From: Clostridium sp. CAG:575
GTDB taxonomy: Bacteria; Bacillota; Clostridia; TANB77; CAG-508
NCBI GenBank assembly: GCA_000435535.1
Contig: FR884543.1
Location: forward strand, 1-14,927
Reading direction: 5' to 3'
DNA length: 14,927 nt
In this document: piece after piece, positions 1-7,736 of the stretch
Numbering within the stretch: position 1 is the first letter of the stretch
How the letters are laid out: each line of letters opens with the position of its first letter
Made by a program: the position numbers and the translations under genes
Notes under the pieces: generated by a model
What the model was told of the DNA's origin: nothing
The model's database searches: none
What the model saw: the letters and a program-made list of their open reading frames with translations, nothing else

Positions 1-1632
1 ATATATTCCATATCGTTCTCTCGCTAAAGCTGTATAATATAACTTTTTTAATTTTTTTTGTTTATCATCAATATTATTTAAATCATTATTAACATATTCT
101 TTTATTGATTTCTCTGAATTTTTTAAACTATTATTTTGAGTAACTATAGAATCATATGATAAAGTTCCTGTTACTGGAAAATAATAAGTGTTATTACCTT
201 CCGTCTTTTGTACTGTTCTCCTTTCTAAATTTACATTATATACTCCTACTTCGATATTTTGTTTCCATAAATCATTTTCTGTTACTCTATGAAACACACT
301 ATCAGTTGTTTTTATATAAATAGAATCTTCCATTACAACATCTTCATTTTTAGTATTTGTAACAATTGCATATCCATTATATATTTTTCCACCTATATTA
401 ATTCCTTGCATAAAACTTATCATAGATATGTTATCCATAATTTTATCCCAATCAGTATCTTTTAATTTAGGCATCTGAAAACTTAATCCAGAATACGCAT
501 TAAAGTTTGATATTGCAATTGATAAATTTCTTTCAATTGCATGTTTTATTACTTCTATTCTATGAAGATTAAAATTAGAAGTTTCTGACTCTATGTTAGA
601 ATTAAAATTAAATATTTTACCATTAACATGATATGGCTTATCATCACTGTCATCTTTATAAGTATTTCCATTTTCATCTACTATATCAGTTATCTCTATT
701 TTATCTAATCCATATTTTTTCATAAATTGTTTTAATTCAAATGCTTCTTTATAATATTCTTGAGCATTTTTATTATTTGTTATATCATTTGTATCAAAAC
801 CACTTTGTGTCATCTTCTCACCTTTTATAACAGAAAACACATTATTATCTATGTAATATTTTGTTCCAGCTTTTTTTATATATGGATATGTTTCTATACT
901 ATTGCTATTAGCTAAATAAACGTTTTCTTTTAAGTTATCGCCATACTCAGCATCTATTTCAATATTTTTATAAGAAACTTTATTTGTATCTTCATTATAC
1001 TCTACATCATCTAATAAATATCCATATTTGCTAACAGTTTTTGTTGTTCCATTATTTTCTTGTACAGTTCCTTGTATTTGTATATAGTTATCTAAAGAAT
1101 ATGTTATTGTAACATCAAATTTGCCATTTCTTTTATATCTGCAACTATAATATACATAAGGTTTTAATCCATATATTTTTTCTCCTTCTTCAAAAGTAAA
1201 CTGTTTACCTATTTGATTAATCATTGTATTTTTTATTTCATCAGTTTTTGAATCTGTATCCCAAGTATTTGTAAAAGGTGCATAAATATAATAGCCATCA
1301 TACATAGTATATACTAATGCTGGAATATAATTTTGAAGAGTTGATTTTGTATAACCAAGTTCACTAAAACCTGATGAAATACTATTAAAAAATGTATTTG
1401 CTGATGCCTCTATATTTCTAATTTTAGCATTTGCAAGTTCAGATGTATCTGTTGCGTTGAAACTATTTAACTGATATGCTTTTATTGCATCATATGTAGC
1501 ATCATTTAATTTTGAATCATATTTAGTTTGTAAATTAATAGTATTTATTCTATTTTGAGTATATACTTCAAGTACCAATGCTATTGGTACAATTATTATT
1601 ATAAATATTACTGCTAAATTTTGAATTTTCAT
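1..1632 (-). CDS. Large single-pass membrane protein of the Tad-like locus, C-terminus cut by the window edge
   Basis: The reading frame is open for 544 codons from an ATG at 1632 to the window edge, with no in-frame stop; an AAAGGA ribosome site lies about 10 nt upstream. The N-terminus MKIQNLAVIF leads into one hydrophobic helix (residues about 5-22). The rest is a long, presumably extracytoplasmic region rich in Tyr, Asn and Asp, including a Tyr-rich stretch YTMYDGYYIYAPF near residues 108-120. I do not recognise a named domain. It is the seventh consecutive single-pass protein after the ATPase and platform genes, and it is by far the largest of them. I infer a minor pilin, tip protein or exported cargo of the same machine. 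A lysine at position 2 and no acidic N-terminus set it apart from the MENASKAL subunits. The true length is unknown because the 3' end is outside the window. Confidence 0.85.
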   Translation of the reverse strand, partial: MKIQNLAVIFIIIIVPIALVLEVYTQNRINTINLQTKYDSKLNDATYDAIKAYQLNSFNATDTSELANAKIRNIEASANTFFNSISSGFSELGYTKSTLQNYIPALVYTMYDGYYIYAPFTNTWDTDSKTDEIKNTMINQIGKQFTFEEGEKIYGLKPYVYYSCRYKRNGKFDVTITYSLDNYIQIQGTVQENNGTTKTVSKYGYLLDDVEYNEDTNKVSYKNIEIDAEYGDNLKENVYLANSNSIETYPYIKKAGTKYYIDNNVFSVIKGEKMTQSGFDTNDITNNKNAQEYYKEAFELKQFMKKYGLDKIEITDIVDENGNTYKDDSDDKPYHVNGKIFNFNSNIESETSNFNLHRIEVIKHAIERNLSIAISNFNAYSGLSFQMPKLKDTDWDKIMDNISMISFMQGINIGGKIYNGYAIVTNTKNEDVVMEDSIYIKTTDSVFHRVTENDLWKQNIEVGVYNVNLERRTVQKTEGNNTYYFPVTGTLSYDSIVTQNNSLKNSEKSIKEYVNNDLNNIDDKQKKLKKLYYTALARERYGIY

Positions 1633-1686
1633 ATTATGTTATCCTTTCTTTCGTTTGTTTATTTTCAAAATATTTATTCTAAAATA

Positions 1687-1708
1687 GCTTGTAATAAAAA
1701 TTACAAGC
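1687..1708 (-). terminator. Hairpin between subunit genes, possible attenuator
   Basis: A perfect 9-bp inverted repeat (GCTTGTAAT / ATTACAAGC) has a 4-nt loop. On the minus strand it is followed by TATTTTAG, a short interrupted U run. It sits 21 nt past the stop of the gene ending at 1730 and before the large gene starting at 1632. It may be a partial terminator that lowers expression of the large gene, or an mRNA-stabilising 3' hairpin. The weak U run argues against full termination. Confidence 0.4.
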
Positions 1709-1729
1709 CCAATATCTTTATATATTATA

Positions 1730-2251
1730 TTATCTTCCTGTTGCAGTTACTAAACCTGCATGTGATGCTGCTATTATATATGTATCTTTTCCTGCTACTG
1801 TATAAAAAAAGTTTTTTAATTGTTGAGATATAGTTTGATTTGTATTCTTTACACTTGCTGAAAAGACATCTCCTTCTTTTAATATATATTCGCCTTTATT
1901 TTTTATAATATTCTCTATTTCAGAAGTATACACAGAATAATATACATTTTCTCCTATATTTTCACTACTACTCTCTGTCATCTTTCTTCCTGGATTTTCA
2001 TCTTTTATTTTTACTTCTAGTTCAACTCTATAGTCATTTCCCGTTGAACCAATATTATCTAAGAATTTTTCATATTCATCAAGTGTTATTACTCCTGATG
2101 TTCTTACTTCATCAACAAACTCAGTAGTTGCAATATCTACTGTTAATTGTGATATATCATCTGTTCTATCTGACATTGTCAATAATGGAAATATAAACAT
2201 TAAAATTACAGATAATATTATTGCAAATATAGAAGTTAATATATCATCCAT
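1730..2251 (-). CDS. TadE-like/pseudopilin-like membrane protein, paralogue B of a tandem pair
   Basis: This 173-residue protein has an acidic N-terminus (MDDILTS), one hydrophobic helix at about residues 5-24 (AIILSVILMFIFPLL), and an extracytoplasmic domain. It is clearly homologous along its whole length to the adjacent upstream gene (roughly 45% identity by eye): both carry a LTxDxYxxFLxxL..TGN segment, DENPG(R/K)K, VKNTN, a KNFFY(T/S)(V/I)AG block and the C-terminus GLVTATG(R/K). A GGAGG ribosome site precedes the ATG. There is no basic leader and no prepilin peptidase site. The TGxxT...FLxxLxxTG pattern resembles TadE-like proteins of Bacillota Tad loci, but that is a family impression only. 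Likely role: a minor pilin or export subunit of the Tad-like machine. Confidence 0.8.
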   Translation of the reverse strand: MDDILTSIFAIILSVILMFIFPLLTMSDRTDDISQLTVDIATTEFVDEVRTSGVITLDEYEKFLDNIGSTGNDYRVELEVKIKDENPGRKMTESSSENIGENVYYSVYTSEIENIIKNKGEYILKEGDVFSASVKNTNQTISQQLKNFFYTVAGKDTYIIAASHAGLVTATGR

Positions 2252-2278
2252 TTACTTTTTCCTCCTGTGTATGTTGTT

Positions 2279-2809
2279 TTATTTTCCTGTTGCCGTAACT
2301 AATCCTGATTCTGTTGTTATTATTCTATATTCATCATTACCTGCTATAGAATAGAAAAAGTTTTTCATTTTCTGTGCAAGTGTTACATTAGTATTTTTTA
2401 CTGTTATAGATATAATATCACCTTCATGTAATTTGTAAGTATAATTTTGAGTTTGATCTTTTAAAACTTCTTCTATTTGTGTAGTAAATACTGATGTATA
2501 GTAATTTTCACCTATTTTATCTTTAACTGATTGCAAAGTTTTTTTACCTGGATTTTCGTCTAGAATTTTGAATTCAAGAGTTACGTCATATGTATTTCCT
2601 GTATCTGACAAGTCTTTTAAAAATACTTGGTATTTATCTTGTGTTAATTTTCCCGTTGTTTTTATTTGGTTTGCAAATTCTGATGTAATTTTTTCTACTT
2701 CAGTTTGAGTTGTTGTATCAACTCTATTTGACATTGTCATTAGTGGGAATACCATCATTAGTATAGCTGCTAAGAATATTGCTACAATTGTTATTAATGA
2801 ATCACTCAT
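2279..2809 (-). CDS. TadE-like/pseudopilin-like membrane protein, paralogue A of a tandem pair
   Basis: This 176-residue protein begins MSDSLITIVAIF, with a single transmembrane helix at about residues 5-24 followed by a soluble domain. It is the upstream partner of a tandem duplication with the gene at 1730-2251, sharing the same block order: helix, TMS(N/D)R, LTxDxY..FLxxL..TGN, DENPGKK, IGEN, VKNTN, KNFFYSIAG, GLVTATGK. The ATG is preceded by GAAAGGAAGGATATC and lies 22 nt after the stop of the upstream gene, consistent with one transcript. The acidic residue near the N-terminus and the absence of a leader match the neighbouring MEN-type subunits. Function is inferred from context as a filament or export subunit. 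Whether the pair forms a heterodimer cannot be seen from sequence. Confidence 0.8.
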   Translation of the reverse strand: MSDSLITIVAIFLAAILMMVFPLMTMSNRVDTTTQTEVEKITSEFANQIKTTGKLTQDKYQVFLKDLSDTGNTYDVTLEFKILDENPGKKTLQSVKDKIGENYYTSVFTTQIEEVLKDQTQNYTYKLHEGDIISITVKNTNVTLAQKMKNFFYSIAGNDEYRIITTESGLVTATGK

Positions 2810-2831
2810 TTTGATATCCTTCCTTTCTTTA

Positions 2832-3428
2832 CTATTTTACTTTATATGTTATAACTCTTTTTTTTACTTTATTTACATTTGGCTCATTTTCACTATCGTC
2901 TTGATAGTATACTCCTAAACTTTCAGTAATTGTTTTACCAGATAATTGATCATATATTGATTCACAATCATCTAATGATATATTGTTGAATTTTTTTTCA
3001 AAATTTATTTGATTACCACTAATTGAAAAATCATGATATAATATTCCACTTAAAAATTCTCCTTTTTGTTCATCTCCTGATGCTAGCTTTTCAACTTCTA
3101 AATCTAATGAATATTTTGATACTGTTGTTCCATCATTTTTTTTAATTTTATATATTGGTTTTGTTATTCCATCAAACACTATTTGGTAATTTTCCAAATA
3201 TGCTCTAAAAACTGATGGAATTATTGTTTCGAAACTCACAGTGCGTTCATTTCCAATACTTTCATAGTAATATGATGTTTCTATATAAAATGTTTCTCTA
3301 TCTTTATAATCAATTATTATATCAACAGATTGCCTAACTTGTCCAAAAGATACAATAATAATGGAAAGTGCTAATACAAATAATAATACGGCTCCTGCCA
3401 TTTTTAAAGCTTCTGCTATATTTTCCAT
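2832..3428 (-). CDS. MEN-type leaderless pilin-like protein (divergent member)
   Basis: This 198-residue protein starts MENIAEALKMAGAVLLF, a variant of the MENASKAL N-terminus of three upstream genes, with one helix spanning about residues 9-28. It lacks the FNxxFxxY motif of its relatives; instead a Tyr-rich stretch (residues about 47-55, TFYIETSYYYE) and a helix ETIIPSVFRAYLENY follow. The C-terminus KKRVITYKVK is a predicted beta-strand as in the relatives. An AAAGGAG ribosome site lies 6 nt before the ATG. There is no leader peptide: the start codon is followed directly by the acidic, pilin-like segment. I infer a filament or pseudopilus subunit of the locus. It may have a different position, such as a tip or adaptor, given its divergence. 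Confidence 0.8.
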   Translation of the reverse strand: MENIAEALKMAGAVLLFVLALSIIIVSFGQVRQSVDIIIDYKDRETFYIETSYYYESIGNERTVSFETIIPSVFRAYLENYQIVFDGITKPIYKIKKNDGTTVSKYSLDLEVEKLASGDEQKGEFLSGILYHDFSISGNQINFEKKFNNISLDDCESIYDQLSGKTITESLGVYYQDDSENEPNVNKVKKRVITYKVK

Positions 3429-3463
3429 TATTATCTCCTTTCTTTTTTAGTCTTACATTTTGC

Positions 3464-3886
3464 TTACTCTATTGATATTTTACTTATAAATCCACTTTTA
3501 TCATGTGCTTCAATTGTTACCTTATATGTTGTTGTTGATGAAATCTTTGATGTAGAATATGAATCTTTTGCATCATTATCACCAGACGCTGAAAGTCCTA
3601 AATTAGCATTAGATGAGTATAATATAATTCTTCTTTCATTTCCTTCTGCTTTATCACTTGCATTACTTGCATTAACTTCCTGTATTAAAGATTTTACTTG
3701 TGATCCTCTTCTATCTCCTTCATATTGAGTAAATTGATTATTAAATGTTTGTATTTCTGCTTTTGACATTCCACTATTTTTAATAGCATCTTGCCCCTGT
3801 TGAAAAACCATTACCCCCAATGATATTAATAATATTGATAACAATATTGCTCCTGCAATAATTAATGCTTTTGATGCATTTTCCAT
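3464..3886 (-). CDS. MENASKAL leaderless pilin-like protein
   Basis: From the ATG at 3886 this is a 140-residue protein starting MENASKALIIAGAILLS, with a single transmembrane helix at about 9-28. Residues 48-55 are FNNQFTQY, then GDRRGSQVKSLIQEV, and the C-terminal strand is YKVTIEAHDKSGFISKISIE. The upstream in-frame ATG at 3937 is rejected because its extra codons translate the ribosome-binding site itself (AAAGGAGG encodes part of KEE), and all paralogues start exactly at MEN. The C-terminus aligns well with that of the protein at 4445-4894. The helix is amphipathic at its start, with Glu2 and Lys6. The predicted product is a major or minor subunit of the Tad-like filament, and the lack of a leader is its main oddity. 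Confidence 0.85.
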   Translation of the reverse strand: MENASKALIIAGAILLSILLISLGVMVFQQGQDAIKNSGMSKAEIQTFNNQFTQYEGDRRGSQVKSLIQEVNASNASDKAEGNERRIILYSSNANLGLSASGDNDAKDSYSTSKISSTTTYKVTIEAHDKSGFISKISIE

Positions 3887-3894
3887 TTTTAATT

Positions 3895-3902
3895 CCTCCT
3901 TT
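3895..3902 (-). promoter_or_regulatory. Ribosome-binding site fixing the start of the pilin-like gene at 3886
   Basis: AAAGGAGG on the minus strand lies 8 nt before the ATG at 3884-3886. It falls inside the longer in-frame extension from 3937, so the short form beginning MENASKAL is the real start. Confidence 0.85.
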
Positions 3903-3961
3903 GTTCTATGTATTATTATATTTTTTATACTAACCATGTTAGCAAGATTAATAACTTAAAT

Positions 3962-4393
3962 TTATTGTGTTATTTGTTCAAATAACATATATTTAACTTT
4001 ATTGGTAAAATCATGATATTTTATTTCTGTACATTTAAATTTTATATTGCCATAATATTTTACAAAATTTTGAATTCCACCATTATATATTGTTTCCATT
4101 TCATATATAGAATCATTATCCAGCATTTTTATGCTTATATTTATTGAAGTTTTATTATTATTTTGATATTTACCCTTATTGTTTTTTTCTACTTCATTTC
4201 TTTCATTACTATCTACTGCTCTATTTATAACTGTTGCTAAATCAATTCCATATACTTCTTCATTTAAATATTTTTCAAATTCTAAGTTTGCCTTCTTGGA
4301 ATTATTATAATTTGCCTTATAATTTATATGCATATAAAATATACCACAAATTATAACAACTATCAACATTGCAAAAATTGCTATTTTCTTCAT
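3962..4393 (-). CDS. Pilin-like membrane protein with a basic (MKK) N-terminus
   Basis: This 143-residue protein has N-terminus MKKIAIFAMLIVVIICGIF, a signal-anchor-like segment (residues 4-22) unlike the MEN N-termini around it. Downstream it carries the same second motif as its neighbours: NLEFEKYLNEEVYGIDLATV at residues 36-55, matching (F)NxxFxxY...(I/V)xx(L/I)I in three MEN genes. It ends with an FKCTEIKYHDFTNKVKYMLF segment that resembles the YKCRIDEYHNNGKIKRITFY end of the protein at 4445-4894. It therefore looks like the same body with a replaced membrane anchor. An AAAGGAT ribosome site precedes the ATG. I infer a minor subunit. It could be a Sec-dependent variant that is not assembled through the platform. 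Confidence 0.78.
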   Translation of the reverse strand: MKKIAIFAMLIVVIICGIFYMHINYKANYNNSKKANLEFEKYLNEEVYGIDLATVINRAVDSNERNEVEKNNKGKYQNNNKTSINISIKMLDNDSIYEMETIYNGGIQNFVKYYGNIKFKCTEIKYHDFTNKVKYMLFEQITQ

Positions 4394-4444
4394 AATCTAT
4401 CCTTTTTTATTATAACATTCTATTAACTTTATTTCAATAATTTA

Positions 4445-4894
4445 TTAATAAAATGTTATTCTTTTAATTTTTCCATTATTATGATATTCATCTATTCTAC
4501 ATTTATATGTTGGTAAACTATTTCCATTTTGATTTATTAGAAGTTGTTCTCTTGTTATATAATCATTATAATTATAATTTTTGTTTTTATCTGCTAAATC
4601 TTCATTTTTAAAACATACACTTACTTGATCCTCACTTGAATCTTCATAGTATTCATTATTTTCTTTTGCATATTTTGCAATAGTTATTATATCATATATT
4701 GTCCATGTTTTTTCTTCTGTTTCATAAGAAGTAAACTGTGAATTAAATTGAACTATCTTTTGTTTCTCATTTTGTTTATTTACTTCTGCCGAAGTGGTAC
4801 CAAAATCTACAAATAAGTATACTGCTAATGATATTATTAATACTCCTATTAATACTCCTGCAGCCATCGTTAATGCTTTTGATGCATTTTCCAT
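4445..4894 (-). CDS. MENASKAL leaderless pilin-like protein
   Basis: This 149-residue protein begins MENASKALTMAAGVLIG, with a transmembrane helix at about 9-29. FNSQFTSY falls at residues 50-57, followed by IYDIITIAKYAKEN, and the C-terminus is YKCRIDEYHNNGKIKRITFY. Two cysteines are visible (in VCFKN and YKCRI). The ribosome site AAGAGGTG overlaps the stop region of the upstream gene; the gap is only 10 nt, so translation is likely coupled. The first eight residues are identical to those of the genes at 4905-5585 and 3464-3886, while the bodies have diverged strongly, which suggests the N-terminus is under assembly constraint. The likely role is a filament or pseudopilus subunit of the Tad-like machine. 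Confidence 0.83.
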   Translation of the reverse strand: MENASKALTMAAGVLIGVLIISLAVYLFVDFGTTSAEVNKQNEKQKIVQFNSQFTSYETEEKTWTIYDIITIAKYAKENNEYYEDSSEDQVSVCFKNEDLADKNKNYNYNDYITREQLLINQNGNSLPTYKCRIDEYHNNGKIKRITFY

Positions 4895-4904
4895 ATTTCA
4901 CCTC

Positions 4905-5585
4905 TTACTTCTTAAATTTAAAATATAAATTTTGAATTTGCCCATTTTCATAAACTGGATCTTTTTCTAATACAAAGGTTGCTGTTCTAAACTCTGTGTA
5001 TTCTTTATAATTTTTTATTTGATCAATTGTAATATTATTTTTATTTTTCCAACTTTCTCCTAATGCTTCTGTTATCTTTTTTTCGTTATCTGTTGCTCCT
5101 CTTGTGTAAATATCAGTTAATTGAGTTATTAATTTTTTATTTTTTCCATTAAATATGGTATTATATGGATCTATAATTTTTTTTAAATCATTTTGTTCAT
5201 TATCCTTTGAAACAACATATGTAAGATCTTTAAATATCCCATCATTGTAACCATATTTATCTTTAAATCCTGTCATATCTACATATAAACTCATTTTTAT
5301 ACTGTAATCTACTGAATTTGAAACTTCATGTACAGTCTCTTTCTTGGAATTATAATCTGAAATTTTATTAGCAAGAGTAACAATATCTGACCCAGATATC
5401 CCACTATCATCTAAATATCTTTCAAAATCCATATTGAATTTGACTAATTGTGCACTTTTTTGATTACTCGATTCTGATTGTTTGTATGTGCTAATTTGAT
5501 TAAACATCAATAGTAGTGCACCTATTATAAGTAATGCAATTAAAATTCCACCAGCCATAAGTAAAGCTTTTGAAGCATTCTCCAT
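4905..5585 (-). CDS. MENASKAL leaderless pilin-like protein (first and longest member)
   Basis: This 226-residue protein is the first subunit gene after the TadBC-like platform gene. It starts MENASKALLMAGGILIALL, with one helix at residues 9-28. FNMDFERY is at residues 50-57, then SGSDIVTLANKI, then a longer body than in the relatives, and a C-terminus NGQIQNLYFKFKK that keeps the G-x-I strand of the family. A GAAAGGATG ribosome site precedes the ATG. The mature-looking N-terminus has Glu2 just before an uninterrupted hydrophobic stretch and no Lys/Arg leader or Gly cleavage site. Type IV pilins normally reach this state only after prepilin peptidase cleavage. I infer a structural subunit; the position next to the platform gene is consistent with that. 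Confidence 0.83.
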   Translation of the reverse strand: MENASKALLMAGGILIALLIIGALLLMFNQISTYKQSESSNQKSAQLVKFNMDFERYLDDSGISGSDIVTLANKISDYNSKKETVHEVSNSVDYSIKMSLYVDMTGFKDKYGYNDGIFKDLTYVVSKDNEQNDLKKIIDPYNTIFNGKNKKLITQLTDIYTRGATDNEKKITEALGESWKNKNNITIDQIKNYKEYTEFRTATFVLEKDPVYENGQIQNLYFKFKK

Positions 5586-5641
5586 ATATTAGCACATCCT
5601 TTCCATCAATTTAATTTTTTATAATATAATCTAAATATACT

Positions 5642-7720
5642 TTATAGTGTTGATGATGACATTGAACCCATTGTTGTAGACATACTTGTAAGTCCTATAA
5701 ATACTAGTGGGATAATTAAATATCCAACAAATAAGCAAACCATTGGTGCAAATCCAATTACTTTTCCAATCATTCCTTTTCTTTTTATAAGTCTTTCATT
5801 AGACTCTTTTCTTTTATCCCTATAATATTCTCTTTCTGAATCTAATTCGTCAAATGCATCTTTTATTGGTATTTTTTCTACAGCTGCTTGCATACTTTCT
5901 ACTAGTCTTATTAATGGCATGTATGATATTTCATTTTTCATTTCTTCTAATGCTTCCCATGCTCCTGCTTCATAGTTATTTACACATTTTGTAATTGAAC
6001 TTCTAAATATATTAGAATATCTTTCTAGCCATTCCAAAATCATTTCGACATTTATTCTTTCTATTCTCATTAACATTAATATTATTGTTTGGAATTGCAT
6101 AACTTCATCTTCCATTTCCAATTGTCTCATTTTAACTTGGAACATTAAAATCCAAATTTGAGACATATACCCTAGAATTGAAAATGTTAATGCTAATAGT
6201 AATTCAAACCATTTTAGATATTCACTATTTACTGTTTGTAGTTTTTCATATATTTTTTTTGCATTACTTTCTATATCAGCATCACTAGCATCTTTATAAT
6301 ATTTTGATTTAATCATTGCTTTTTCTATGTCTTTTTGAGTTGTATCTAATTTTCCTCTAAACATGTCCAAAAACACATTATGTATTTTTGTTGTTTCCAT
6401 TGCTGCAGCTTCTTGCCTAGCTGACATACCTCCCAATAAATTATAATCTGTAGTTGGTTGTGTGTATACATAATCTATTGCTACTTGATGTAAGTACATA
6501 AATGCAAATATTGAAATTATAAATGTTACTATTGCTAGACAAATTCTATTTACATATACCCATTCTATTTTTAATGGAGATGCTGAATCCTTTAATAAAT
6601 CTTTAACTTTTTTATACTCTTTTGTTCCATCTTTTGGTATAAATAAGTCTACTACTTTTTTTATAAATTTGTTTTTATATAATTTTTGTTGCCATGGATT
6701 CTGTGTATTTTTCGTTTTAGTATTTACAGAACCATTATCTTTTAACTTTCTTACTAATACATAGGATATAACTGTTATAAGTAAAATTATAATCTGTACT
6801 ATAGCTCCTGATTTACCATAATACCAATTTTTAACAAAAGAAAAGTTTGATACTGCCCAATTTTTTAAAGGTTCTAATAATAATACTGGTGCAATTGATA
6901 TTAAAGATAAACTTCTAAAAACATAATTTAATTTATCTCTTTTTAATATTTCTATTTGCATTTCTTGTGTAATATTATCAACATTTTTCAGATATAATGA
7001 TGCTCCGTCTATTTTTCTATCACCAAATTCTTTTGTTAAATATGATAGTCCTGCAAATTCTTTTAAGAAATTATTAGGAGCTACATCATAATATTTTTCT
7101 AATTCTGTTTCAGAATCATCTGCAATTAAAATTTCATATATTTTTTCACCTTGTCTTGAAACTTCTTTTTCATCATCTTGTGAAACCTGGTATATAGCTT
7201 CTTCGACCATATTTACTTCATGATATGCATGTCTTATTTCTGAAAAAAAATCTATTTGTTGTTCTAATAAGGCATCATCTTTTTTATCAACTGAACCTTC
7301 TATTAGTATATCTACCATAAATAGTTCAAATATTAATAATATAAACATTAATAAATAATTACTTTTAGTAAGTACTATTGTAAAAATTACTAATGGAAGT
7401 ATTATAGCAAGTGCTTTTGTTATAATCTTTGCAGAGTCTCTTCTTGTTCTATATTCATCATCAATATTTAAAATTTCTAATCTTCTTCTTAGTTTTAATA
7501 TGTACCTTTTTATAAATGGTATTTTTACATAAAAAATATATAATTTTTGATACATAACTTCTGAAGAAAATGTACTTGAACGTGTTCCTTGTTGAAGTTT
7601 CTGTAATTTTTTATATTCTGACTTTTGCATTTTTTTTTGTAATATATAGTATAAAATCCCCATAATTACAATACCAGCTACTGCAATACCCATAATTATA
7701 AAAATAAATTGATTAGACAC
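5642..7720 (-). CDS. Fused TadB/TadC-like inner-membrane platform protein
   Basis: This 692-residue protein appears to combine the two platform subunits that Tad systems usually encode separately. Hydrophobic segments lie at about 6-27, 103-141 (two), 269-288, 304-324, 390-411, 505-530 and 653-680. Two cytoplasmic helical regions of type II secretion F (GspF/T2SSF) character lie before transmembrane pairs: about 155-290 (QIDFFSEIRHAYHEVNMVEE) and about 540-680 (QTIILMLMRIERINVEMILE ... ALEEMKNEI). The start is a GTG at 7718-7720 with a strong AGGAGGTGA site 6 nt upstream, and it lies 16 nt after the ATPase stop. In this machinery class the platform couples ATPase motion to subunit insertion. 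The assignment rests on size, topology, the F-domain pattern and position after a TadA-like gene. Confidence 0.85.
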   Translation of the reverse strand: MSNQFIFIIMGIAVAGIVIMGILYYILQKKMQKSEYKKLQKLQQGTRSSTFSSEVMYQKLYIFYVKIPFIKRYILKLRRRLEILNIDDEYRTRRDSAKIITKALAIILPLVIFTIVLTKSNYLLMFILLIFELFMVDILIEGSVDKKDDALLEQQIDFFSEIRHAYHEVNMVEEAIYQVSQDDEKEVSRQGEKIYEILIADDSETELEKYYDVAPNNFLKEFAGLSYLTKEFGDRKIDGASLYLKNVDNITQEMQIEILKRDKLNYVFRSLSLISIAPVLLLEPLKNWAVSNFSFVKNWYYGKSGAIVQIIILLITVISYVLVRKLKDNGSVNTKTKNTQNPWQQKLYKNKFIKKVVDLFIPKDGTKEYKKVKDLLKDSASPLKIEWVYVNRICLAIVTFIISIFAFMYLHQVAIDYVYTQPTTDYNLLGGMSARQEAAAMETTKIHNVFLDMFRGKLDTTQKDIEKAMIKSKYYKDASDADIESNAKKIYEKLQTVNSEYLKWFELLLALTFSILGYMSQIWILMFQVKMRQLEMEDEVMQFQTIILMLMRIERINVEMILEWLERYSNIFRSSITKCVNNYEAGAWEALEEMKNEISYMPLIRLVESMQAAVEKIPIKDAFDELDSEREYYRDKRKESNERLIKRKGMIGKVIGFAPMVCLFVGYLIIPLVFIGLTSMSTTMGSMSSSTL

Positions 7721-7726
7721 TTACTA

Positions 7727-7735
7727 TCACCTCCT
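7727..7735 (-). promoter_or_regulatory. Strong ribosome-binding site for the GTG-started platform gene
   Basis: AGGAGGTGA on the minus strand begins right after the stop codon of the ATPase gene and sits 6 nt before the GTG at 7718-7720. It supports the GTG start and implies translation of ATPase and platform from one message. Confidence 0.8.
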
Positions 7736-7736
7736 A

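Noticed and set aside
3887..3937. N-terminal extension MVSIKNIIIHRTKEELK on the pilin-like gene, which might be read as a leader peptide
   Set aside because: Its last codons are the AAAGGAGG ribosome site, and the three paralogues have starts at MEN with no such extension.
4441..4452. Palindrome TTTATTAATAAA over a stop codon
   Set aside because: It has no loop and no following U run, and such AT palindromes are expected in this composition.
5586..5641. Possible internal promoter before the first subunit gene
   Set aside because: A TATATT-like -10 exists, but no acceptable -35 at the right distance; AT-rich chance is the simpler explanation.
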